Assembly (NCBI GenBank): GCA_001692895.1
Contig: KV748236.1
Location: 496,241 to 560,240 of the forward strand
Length of the DNA: 64,000 bases
Source: Cenococcum geophilum 1.58
Taxonomy: Eukaryota > Ascomycota > Dothideomycetes > Gloniales > Gloniaceae
Direction: 5' to 3'
This document shows positions 12,185 through 21,049 of this stretch, piece by piece. The notes under the pieces were generated by a model. It saw only the letters and a list, made by a program, of their open reading frames with translations. It searched no databases and had not been told where the DNA came from. Position 1 is the stretch's first letter; the number at the start of each line of letters is the position of its first letter. The position numbers and the translations under genes were made by a program.

Positions 12185-12801
12185 CCATATAATTATACAA
12201 CGTCCTCTAGAAAATACCCTCTCTAGCTTATCGCTTATAGTAGGAATTAAAAGAATTTTAATTATAAATTATAAAAGAAGGGGCTATCTCTTTCGTTGCT
12301 AATCCTAGCACTACTACTAAAGTGCTAGCTGGCTTTAAATATCGTATAATACTTTAGAACAGTAATTATTGTACTTATCTTTATCTTTATTTACTTTAAT
12401 ATTATTTCTAAGCCCTTCTAGAATCTAATTATACTTATTAAAAGGCTTCTGTTCTTAGAGAAAATTGCTTTTAATATAATTATACGGTATTTCGGCTTAA
12501 TAAATCTCTTTATATTGCTTCTAAAACTCTTTAACCTTTTATAAGGCTGGCGTTTACTAGGCCTTCTTTTAGTTCGCTTTAATATATCTTATATAATAGG
12601 TAGGATAGAGAACAAGTACGGTAGTATAGAGGGGTAAATTATCTGTATGCTGGTAGTATAAAGTATACTTTTTTTAGCAACGTTAAATTTAAGCAACTAA
12701 GTCTTTATTCTTCTTATAGGTAATAAAAGCACGCTTAATATATATAAGAAGAATATCTATAGTAAGGAGAACTTAATTAATTTATATGGAATTACCTTAT
12801 G
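12185..12801 (-). pseudogene. hAT transposase, C-terminal part (split)
   Basis: The second half of a hAT-superfamily transposase on the minus strand. It joins 29149 across the Copia insertion; the duplicated TTATG at 12797-12801 and 29149-29153 marks the break. The block read from 12660 to 12621 (Y-x(3)-TDNLPLYY) is the conserved segment ahead of the hAT dimerisation region. In-frame stops fall where Gln or Trp is usual in the family. The piece is cut at 12184 by B3, so the dimerisation tail and the left terminal repeat are outside the window. Confidence 0.75.
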
Positions 12802-13073
12802 TGTTTATACTAACTTAATGGTATAAGTGAGTTATATCCCAGGGCACGAAATACGTATAGTATCGTATGCTCTTTGGGATGGTGGTGACTGTCTCTTGTA
12901 TTCAAGTAGACTACGTAGTCTATATACTAATACGTCCTCCCCCTAATTAGTTAGTACTTTATAAGTGCACTAGACGCATAAGTAAGTGGTTAGTGCACTA
13001 AACGCGTAAACGCGTGCCTGGCGTACCAAACGCGTAGGCACGCGGTTGGTACGACAGGTGCTGTAATTATATA
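12802..13073 (-). repeat. 3' LTR of the Copia element
   Basis: A 272-bp repeat that starts TGTTTATACTAAC. It has the same length as 28877-29148, and the differences I read are transitions. Bases 12964-13049 hold three approximate 28-29 bp tandem units of the form GTGCACCAAACGCGTA. Confidence 0.93.
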
Positions 13074-13184
13074 CTGACGGTACTTAAAAAATGGAACCAC
13101 TTATATATAGCCTCCGTAATTGCTTTAGTAGAACCGTAAAACACAAAAGAAATANATAAGAAATCTATAGGAGATCCCTCCTAA

Positions 13185-13330
13185 GGTGTCTTCTGGGCTG
13201 CCTTCTAAACGGTACTCTAAGCGGGCCGTAAGTCCTACTTACGGTCCGTAAAGTAAACCGTACGACCTTCCGACGGGCCGTAAATATACCGTACGGCCTT
13301 CCGACGGGCCGTAAATAAACCATAGTACTC
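13185..13330. repeat. clustered GGCCGTAA / TTACGGTCC repeats near the Copia 3' end
   Basis: Two near-identical units, each CCGTACGrCCTTCCGACGGG plus CCGTAAAT, lie in tandem at about 13255-13320. They are preceded by inverted copies of CCGTAAG/TTACGG. This lies between RNase H and the 3' LTR. It has no coding signal. Confidence 0.65.
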
Positions 13331-13339
13331 TATTAGTCT

Positions 13340-16300
13340 CGTTCTACTCATTCTATAACCTTTAGATTGAGCTTATTTATGTTAATTAGGGTTTTAAGGG
13401 CTTAATACAGCTTTACCCTAGTTATAGCGTCTACTAGGTTACTTCCGCCGCTAATCTATTTAACCTCCGTAATTTCACGTCGTTCGTAGGCCTAATGTAA
13501 GTATATTAGGTCAACTATAAGCCTCTTCTTTTATATTGTACCTAGTTTAACTAGGCAGTTATAGAGGGACTTTAAATCGGTGTATAAAACTAGGGGTAAC
13601 TACTCTAGTTATAGAATCTTCTAGACCGTTAATTTAATTGCGGCTGCTATATTAAATCTATAAGCTAGTGTATATAGTTTAAAAGCTAGTACACTACGGG
13701 TTACTTATTTACACTTAATTAAAGACTAATATAGTATATTTACGTCCTAATTATGGTCCGTAAGTACAATTATAAAGCTAATTTGTAATAATAGGTCTTT
13801 ATTATTAGTAAAGGAGGCATTTATAAATGCTAGTAGGTTAAGGGAGTTTAGGTTTAGTGGTATAAAAGTAAGTCCCCTTACTGCATTGTTAATTTGCTAC
13901 TAAATACGCTTATTAAGCTGCTTAATATTTTCCTCTTATAGGTCTGTTGCCTAGGCCGCAAAGAATAAATTATAGGCAGATTTAGGCTAACAGACTGTAG
14001 CAATATAGGCGCCTCTTGCACGCTATATAGCGTATTAGTCCTTCGTATTTATGGTTTTACGGGTCTCTTTACGGGAACTGGTAAGGTTTATAGGCTTTAC
14101 TATAACAAGCTTTAGGTTTTAAGCTTAGCGTTCCTAAGTTAGCTTAATTAGGTTGCCCTTTTATATAATTAGGCCTTTATTAAACTTAATTAGATTCTGC
14201 TTAGTTAACTACTCTTACGGCTTTACTAAGAACTTAGCCTTTTATAGTTTAGTTTCTTTAGCATCCGTAAAGGTTTAGTCTGCTAGGAAGAGGGTATTAT
14301 CTATTTAGAGTCTAATAATACTAAGGCTGTTTAATAGGGTGTATAGGAGGCAAGGGTTGTAGGTTAATTATTCCATTTTAAGTTTACTAACGTAATGCTA
14401 GTAGTACGTCTTAAACCAATAGTTTCCGGCTTCTAGTACTCCGTAAAGAGGTTTTATAACCTATAAAATTATTCCTGGTTACAAATTAAGCTTAAGGGGT
14501 AGTCGTATAAAGATGTCCCTACTTAGGTAGGTATTAGACTGTATATAGGCTTATAAGATGTCCCGTAAGTATAGGGCTACGGGTTTAGTTTGCTATAGTC
14601 CCGGCGTAAGTGTAAGTATAATCTATTAGCTAACCCGTTAAATTATAGGCGATTGTATAAGGACTAAGTCCTTTCCCTAGTCGTTATAAGCTTATATAAC
14701 GAGCCTTAATTTTTTAAAGGCTTTGTTAGTACTAGGGTATTTAATTTCGTTAATAAAGCGTAAGTTAAATATACGGACGCCTTACGGAACGTCTTCTCCG
14801 TTATAACCGCAAAGACGCCCTTCTTAAGTAGTCCGTTAATCTCTTTATGTCGTAAGTCCGTAAAAGGGGTTTCCTATACTAGAACTAATATATCCGCAGG
14901 CGGAGATTGCCTTATAGATATGCCTACGGAGGTTAGGTAGTTTTCCGTTACGGGGTACTTTTGGGGGCGTCCTCAGCTACGCTTTACGGCAGGTTTAGTA
15001 GGTTTAGTGGGTTTGTGGGGGACTTTCAGAGTAGGTAAGGGTGCTTTTAGTTTATCTAGTTCGGCGGGTGCTTCTAGTTCTTCTAGTTTAACGTTATAGG
15101 TGTTTTTAGACCAAAAATAGGGTTTTACAGACGTGCTTCTAAAGCTAGTTGGTCTGCTAAAAAGTTATACGTAGTACGTTTTGTCTTCTATAGCTAGTAA
15201 ACGATAAGGTCTAGTCTAATTACCGTTCTTACGCTATACAAGGACTTTAGAATTAAGCGGGAGGTTGTATACTAAAGTTGTATTAGGTCCGTTGCGGTAG
15301 TACAGAGCGTTATTAACAGTTTGTTTAGCCCGTAATTTAACTATTTCGGCTATTGCCTTCCGTATTACAGCTACTTAATCCATAATAGACGGGGCAGGAG
15401 GGCCTAGGTTGCTTATTTTTGGGTAGGCTTTGTAAACTAAGAGGGTAGGTACTAGTCTGTTAGGGCCAGCGGTGTCGTTAATAGCTTTTACGGCCATCTG
15501 TAAAGCCAGTTCCTTTTAGATATTCTTATACTCGTCCGTAATAATCTAGTAAGCTCTTTATAGAGCTAGGTAAGCTCTTTTAATAAGCCTAACGGACTAG
15601 TGCGCCTTAACTAGAACGGCTTTTATTAAAATAGCTATAGCCATAGCGTACTGTTGGAATTCCTTACTAATAAAGTTCCTACTAGCGTTGTAGGTAATAT
15701 ACTTAGGAGGTCTAAGGTATATATTAATCCAGTAGGTTTATAAAATGTCCTAAGTATATTTTATAGATATATTTTATAACTAACGGGCGGCTTAATAGCG
15801 GGTTGCCTCGTTAATTATATATAATACTAGGCTACCGTTAATGTATATAATGTCTACGTACACTAAGTAGTTGAAATTAAGATCCTTATAAAGGGTAAAC
15901 TTAAATCGGCCTAGAGAACGTCCGTATTTCTAGCAAAAGGAGCAGTATTTAGTTAGGTGGTTAATTGCCCTCTTATTAACGTTATCGTGTCCAGAGCGTT
16001 TAAGGACTCTATATAGCTTTTCGGCTAATAGGTAGCCAAAACAGCGGTATAGGTGGTAGATTTTAGTACTAGTAAGGTAGTACGGGTTATAGTTAAAAGA
16101 TTCCTAAATATAGGTCTATAATGTCTCTCTCTATATAAGGAACGGGTGTCTAAATCGTCGTATAATTGGTAGGGTAATATGCTTACTTCCTAGGGCAGTT
16201 ATAGGGCTAATTACGGTGTCCGTAATATTATTATAGTAAACCTATAACCTATCTATATCCGCAAGATAGAGTAGAAAAGGGGTGTCCGCTTTTACTACGT

Positions 16301-17075
16301 AGAAGTTAACTAGGCTAATTAGGGTCTTAACTGCAACTAATCCAATTAATATGGTTAAGTCGATGCCGAATTAGACGTTTACGGCCCTAGTTTGCATAGT
16401 ATTAATATCTATATTATTATTTACGGTGGTCTTATATATAAGGTACTGTCCGTAACCTATAGTAGACTTCTTAGAGGCACCTATATCGATTATAACGCTA
16501 TAGAATTCTTTGGGGGTGTAGCGTTCTATAGTAATATATATAAATAGGTCTTATTCGCGGTCCGTAATGTCCGTAATGGGTCCAACGGGTATACTTATGG
16601 GCCAGTTTTCAGGTGCAATTAAGTGTGTAAAGGAGCGGTCGGCTAATACGGTTGTAATATTAAAGGCTTAGCTGTCCATAAAAGGTCTAAAAGTAGTTAA
16701 GAACGTCTCTAAGGTCTCCTATTCCTAAGTATCTAAGTTAAAATTAATTATAAGGGCTTCTATTAACTCGTTAAGAGACTCTTTTACTTCCTTTCCTTTA
16801 TAGTCTAAGATAAACTAGTTAATCCGTCTGTTAAATCTCTTCTTAGACTTATTACGTTCTTCTTAGGTATGCTTTATAGACTAATATCCTTCCTTACTAT
16901 ATATAAAGCACCTCTAATTGGTTTGTCTATAGGGGTATACTTTTATATAGGAGTTGCTATAGGGGTTATAGGTAGGACCTAGTCGATACGGGTACTGCTA
17001 GCAATAGCGGCGGTCCGTAAAGTAGGCATCTAAGTTAGTTTGCGGATTTTGTAGGTCTATAATAAAGGCTTAAGT
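13340..17075 (-). pseudogene. Copia pol: zinc knuckle, protease, integrase, RT, RNase H
   Basis: The larger part of the Copia polyprotein, read leftward. A knuckle region lies near 16915-16850. A protease-like block (IIDIGA) lies near 16500-16480. The integrase begins with an HLTKYCSFCQ zinc-binding block near 15990-15930 and includes FNYLVYVDIIYI near 15870-15830. RT carries PLYGVPEAGNYW near 14450-14405 and RNase H follows. Many interruptions are present. The gag part lies beyond the A-5 insertion at 27245-28876. Confidence 0.87.
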
Positions 17076-17501
17076 TGTAACGGAACCTTATAGCAGGAAC
17101 TACAATAGGCTCGTTATTAGGCTAGGTGTGTAGGAAATGCAAGTATAAAAGTTAACAACGTAATAATAACTAGTGGAGTAGTTGCCTAACAGATTAACTC
17201 TAATTGTATTCTAAGAATTATTATAAGGAAGGAACTATCTAGGTAGGGACTAAGGGTCCTTAAATATATAACCGTACTCCTATAAAATCCTTCTTATACG
17301 TAATATACGTATACTCTATCTACTTTATTACAAATTATATAGATCTTATAGATTATATAGATTACGTTATATAACCTTAGTTACCGTTCCTTATTACGTA
17401 GCTTTATTAGCTCCATCCTAAACCGTACTTAAATTAACTAACTAGCTTCTTCTAACTCTTCCCTAAGTAGTTATAATATTATACTTAAAGCGTCCATAAT
17501 A
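17076..17501 (-). repeat. 3' LTR of Gypsy A-5
   Basis: A 426-bp LTR that starts TGTAACGGAACC. Compared with 26814-27239, every difference I read over the first 350 or so positions is a transition. Confidence 0.93.
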
Positions 17502-18230
17502 CCATCTCCCTCCTTTCTATTTTTGTCCTTAAAGATCCTTAATATCTCTAAGTTATTTACTAGAGGTATAATGTCCGTCTAATTAATTTGGTTAATATCT
17601 TTACTTATTATACCTAAAGCAATTTCTTCTTCCTTAACTGCTCGTTATGTCCGTACTATTACTATAATATTATCTCTTAGTAAGATTATACCGTCTCCAT
17701 ATTCTTACTATTTGAAAGAGGGGTTAGTCTATATTACGTTAGCGAGTCCATCTTTACAATAACTGTCCTCTTACTTAGAGTGCACTAAAGCAAATATTTG
17801 TTTATCTTATAACGTTTACTCCGTCTTTAATGCTAAATATACGCGACTTATTACCCTTAATAGTTGTCTGGTTCCCTAATTAATTTATCTTAAGGTTTTA
17901 TATTTAATCTACTACTATACGGCTAGATAATAAACTATCTATTACTCTAGCGGAACTGCGCCGTTTCTATAATACTAAATAAGAGGCTATTAAAGCTTAG
18001 CAAAGAGCCCTTAACTCTCGTCTTACGGCGTCCGCTTAATTAATCCATCTTAAGAAGGTTCGTAAGAAGGTCCATTCTAAGGAGTAAAAACTTATAAAAT
18101 AGGGTCTATAGAAACTTAGTAATAAAAAAACGGATTCTCTTTTGGCCAAGAAGGAAATAGATCTAAGTAATTTAGCAACTGCTCTTCTTAGGTCCCCCTT
18201 AGGTAACTTATTCTTTAGCAATCCTTTTTT
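17502..18230 (+). other. A-5 3' region with antisense coiled-coil-like frame
   Basis: This lies between the 3' LTR and the chromodomain. On the plus strand (opposite to pol), one frame from about 17905 to 18230 reads as a Lys/Leu/Gln-rich segment. It includes TLAELRRFYNTK near 17945-17982, LKKVRKK near 18050-18070 and LSNKKTDSLLAKKE at 18115-18156. The same motif is in A-1, A-2, A-3 and A-4. Its function is unknown. A short open frame on the other strand here is a shadow. Confidence 0.5.
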
Positions 18231-18664
18231 ATTAATACTGCCTAACCTAATCTCTTCTAATACTCTTATACCTTTCCTATAGCGTTCCTTAAATTCTTTA
18301 GTAGCTTCTAGGTAGCCTTATTACAGCCTATCCACTTAACCTTATACTATATTTTATCGTTAATGTCCTTATAACTAATAATCCTTAAAACTTACTATTT
18401 ATCTTCTTCCTATCCTCTATACGTGTCTGCTTTATAAACCGGTGGCTTAATATTTCTATATACTAGCTCTAGCATTGCGATATGCTGTATAGGGTAGATC
18501 TTTATCTTAGCTAGTAGGTTTAACTTAAACGTAACTGGTAAAATCCTCTATATAATTTTAAAAGGTCCTAGTCTAACGTGGTCCAACTTCTTACTTAGTT
18601 ATTAACTTTTAAAATTTTTATATAGTAGCTATACTTTATCTCCCTCCTTAAGATCTGGTCCCTT

Positions 18665-18698
18665 CATTAGGAAAATTTTTTTTGGGCACGTTGTCGCA
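18665..18698 (+). repeat. left terminal inverted repeat of the 2.2-kb element
   Basis: It starts CATTAGGAAAATTTTTTTTG and runs on to GGGCACGTTGTCGC. It pairs with 20852-20884 apart from transitions and one length difference in the T run. Confidence 0.8.
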
Positions 18699-18864
18699 AG
18701 CGAAAATCGGGGTCTGCAAAACCTGCGTAAGTCGCGATTTTAGCGATTTGNGGCAACTTGCGGCGATTTGCTACAAATACATAGGCTACCCATATAAATC
18801 GCCGCAAATTGCGACTTAAGTAGACCCTAATTTTCGGCTGCAATAAAAACGCAATAAAAATACT

Positions 18865-19862
18865 ATAAAGCTCTACACGAAGCTCTGCACGAAGCTCTGC
18901 ACGAGGCTCTGCATAAAGCTCTACACGAAGCTTTGCACGAAGCTCTGCACGAGGCTCTGTATAAAGCTCTACACGAAGCTCTGCACGAAGCTCTGCACGA
19001 AGCTCTGCACGAGGCTCTGCATAAAGCTCTATACGAAGCTCTGCACGAAGCTCTGCACGAAGCTCTATACGAAGCTCTGCGTATAGAGGCTCTGTATGAG
19101 GCTCTGCACGAAGCTCTACACGAGGCTCTGCACGAAGCTCTACACGAAGCTTTACACGAAGCTCTACATAAGGCTCTGTACGAAGCTCTACACGAAGCTT
19201 TGCACGAAGCTCTACACGAAGCTTTGCATAAAGCTTTACACGAAGCTTTGCACGAAGCTCTGCACGAAGCTCTATATGAAGCTCTGCGTATAGAGGCTCT
19301 GTATGAGGCTCTGCACGAAGCTCTATATGAGGCTCTGCACGAAGCTCTATACGAAGCTCTATATAAAGCTCTACACAAAGCTCTATATAAAGCTCTACAT
19401 AAAGCTTTGCACGAAGCTCTATATAAAGCTCTACACAAAGCTTTATATAAGGCTCTACACGAGGCTCTATATAAAGCTCTGCGTATAGAGGCTCTATATA
19501 AGGCTCTGCACGAAGCTCTATACGAGGCTCTGCACGAAGCTCTATATAAAGCTCTGTATAAAGCTCTACACGAAGCTCTATATAAAGCTCTATACGAAGT
19601 TTTGCGCGAGGCTCTATATAAAGCTCTACATAAAGCTTTGTATAAGGCTCTATATAAGGCTCTATATAAAGCTCTACACAAAGCTTTATATAAGGCTCTA
19701 TACGAAGCTCTATATATAGAGGCTCTGCACAAGGCTTTACGCGAAGCTTTATATATAGAGGCTCTATATAAAGCTCTGCACGAAGCTCTATATAAAGCTC
19801 TACGTATAGAGGCTCTGTATAAGGCTTTGCGCGATATACGGAGGCTCTACACAAAGCTTTGT
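18865..19862. repeat. 1-kb minisatellite, 12-bp unit GAAGCTCTGCAC
   Basis: About eighty units of GAAGCTCTGCAC and its transition variants (GAGGCTCTGCAC, AAAGCTCTATAT, GAAGCTTTGCAC). Left-hand units mostly keep the CAC form and right-hand units are mostly TATAT forms. A 15-bp variant unit containing GCGTATAGAG recurs near 19080, 19283 and 19480, about 200 bp apart, which shows a higher-order repeat. Variants also occur near 19711, 19752 and 19802. Because 12 is a multiple of three and the unit lacks stops, long open frames exist on both strands (for example 18933-19886 plus, and 18667-19854 and 18863-19732 minus). I do not call them genes. Confidence 0.95.
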
Positions 19863-20013
19863 ATTAGGTCCCCGCTATATTCCTAATAGCCTCTATACGT
19901 GCCTCTGCTAAGTGTACCCCTTATCTATATACCTAGGTAGCCACCTTATTTTTTACCCTTTCTTTCTTATATCCTCCCTACCTAGGGAGGCACCAGAACG
20001 GCAGCTAGTTGAG

Positions 20014-20094
20014 GACCGTCGCTAGAACCAGACGACCGTCGACCGTCGCCAGAACTAGATAACCGTCGACCGTCGCTAGAGCTAGACGACCACC
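20014..20094. repeat. three tandem 27-bp units
   Basis: Units at 20014-20040, 20041-20067 and 20068-20094 share GACCGTCGCTAGAACCAGAC followed by a GACCGTC-like tail. They lie within the 2.2-kb element. Confidence 0.85.
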
Positions 20095-20210
20095 GTTCGA
20101 ATATACAGCCAGCGAACGGCCGTAGAGAACGATTCGAATTAATATAATTAATCGATTAATCAAATCAGGCGGAGCCTTTGATTAGGCCGACCTTTCCCCT
20201 AAATTATAAA

Positions 20211-20444
20211 TAGGTAGGCATAGATAGTAGTATAGATAGGAGGCATAGACGGTAGGCATAGACGGTAGGTATAGATAGGTAGGCATAGACAGGTAGTATA
20301 GATAGGTAGGTATAGATAGGTAGGCATAGATAGTAGGTATAGATAGGTAGGCATAGATAGTAGGTATAGATAGTAGGTATAGATAGGTAGGTATAGGTAG
20401 GTATAGATAGATAGATAGATAGGTAGGCAGGTAGGCAGGTAGGC
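20211..20444. repeat. TAGATAGG-type microsatellite
   Basis: An irregular array of TAGATAGGTAGGCA variants, ending in pure GATA and then GTAGGCAG units. A stop-free minus-strand stretch across it is repeat-derived. Confidence 0.93.
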
Positions 20445-20587
20445 ACTAGGCCTAGTTAGGAAATTGGTATATAGCTAGCAGATCGTTAGGAATACCGCTA
20501 ATTGATAATTTAGAGCCTTTGTAAAGGGTATCCCCCTTATTATAATTGCTTAATAAATAGCTTTATATTTTATATAGTTATATAGGA

Positions 20588-20672
20588 ATATAAAATATGC
20601 AAAATATAAAATGTATAAAATGTGCAAAATGTGTAAAATATATAAAATATATAAAATATACAAAACGTGTAA
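20588..20672. repeat. A-rich 10-11 bp tandem array
   Basis: Variants of TATAAAATGTG / GCAAAATGTG repeated about eight times near the right end of the 2.2-kb element. Confidence 0.8.
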
Positions 20673-20830
20673 AATACACAGGCTCTGCGCGTTTGCTACG
20701 AGTTGCTGTAAAATGCGTAGGCTCTATATAGTTTGCTGTAAGTTAATGCAAAATACGTAGGCTCTGTGTAGTTTGCCGTAAAATGCGTAAACCGCATAAG
20801 ACCATATACGACTGCCGCGACCGTACAGTT
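20673..20830. repeat. three diverged GGCTCTGTGTAGTTTGC blocks
   Basis: Blocks beginning AGGCTCTG and ending TGTAAAATGCGTA recur near 20680, 20737 and 20760 onward. The AGGCTCTG start resembles the minisatellite unit, so the two arrays may share an origin. Confidence 0.65.
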
Positions 20831-20851
20831 TACCGCAAATTGCCGTAAACT

Positions 20852-20884
20852 GCAACAACGAGCCCGAAAAAAAATTTCCTGATA
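20852..20884 (-). repeat. right terminal inverted repeat of the 2.2-kb element
   Basis: GCAACAACGAGCCCG, then an eight-A run and TTTCCTGATA. It is the inverted partner of 18665-18698. Confidence 0.8.
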
Positions 20885-20982
20885 TTAGATCTCTTAGTAT
20901 TATAGTACCTTTTTATTCTCTTTTATACTTTCTTTATTAATTCTATAAGGTCTATATAAAGATTTATTAACGTCTTTATTCT

Positions 20983-21049
20983 NTCTTTNNNTNTNCTACT
21001 TATTTTCTTTACTTATTATAGTAANAANNATATNCTTANCTTATATCNN
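20983..21049. other. scattered ambiguous bases
   Basis: Thirteen N bases are scattered over 67 bp of the A-5 integrase region. Single or paired Ns also occur at 2362, 13155, 18751, 23328 and 23332. They are mixed with called bases, so they look like unresolved consensus among similar copies and not a sized gap. Confidence 0.9.

Larger units (their letters stand above)
18665..20884. mobile_element. 2.2-kb non-autonomous inverted-repeat element made of tandem arrays
   Basis: An insertion in the Gypsy A-5 integrase tail, defined by comparison with the unbroken site in A-2 (about 32230) and A-4 (about 49995). The ends are imperfect inverted repeats of about 33 bp: CATTAGGAAAATTTTTTTTG on the left and the complement of CCCGAAAAAAAATTTCCTGA on the right. 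The pre-insertion site suggests a 2-bp TT duplication (18663-18664 and 20885-20886). No transposase is encoded. The interior is a 1-kb 12-bp minisatellite, three 27-bp units, an 8-14 bp GATA-like array, an A-rich 10-11 bp array and repeated GGCTCTGTGTAGTTTGC blocks. GCAAATTGCGGCGATTT-like motifs lie near both ends. I cannot assign a superfamily. Confidence 0.8.

Noticed and set aside
18036-18221. Minus-strand 61-codon stretches starting MLKNK in A-5 (18036-18221), A-4 (49371-49556) and A-3 (63618-63803)
   Set aside because: They are the sense-strand shadow of the antisense frame. Their hydrophobic, Tyr/Phe/Ser-rich sequence looks like the complement of a Lys/Glu-rich coding frame.
18667-19886. 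Long open frames of 289-395 codons on the minus strand and 317 codons on the plus strand, reading as EALHEAL-type repeats
   Set aside because: They follow from a stop-free 12-bp repeat whose length is a multiple of three and are open in several frames on both strands. There is no start context, no non-repeat domain and no match I recognise.
20204-20446. Minus-strand 80-codon open stretch rich in Tyr, Leu, Ser and Pro
   Set aside because: It is a translation of the GATA-like microsatellite with no other coding evidence.
18865-20672. Centromeric or telomeric satellite
   Set aside because: The arrays are bounded by inverted ends and lie within one retroelement. The unit is unlike telomere repeats, and the total is only 2 kb.
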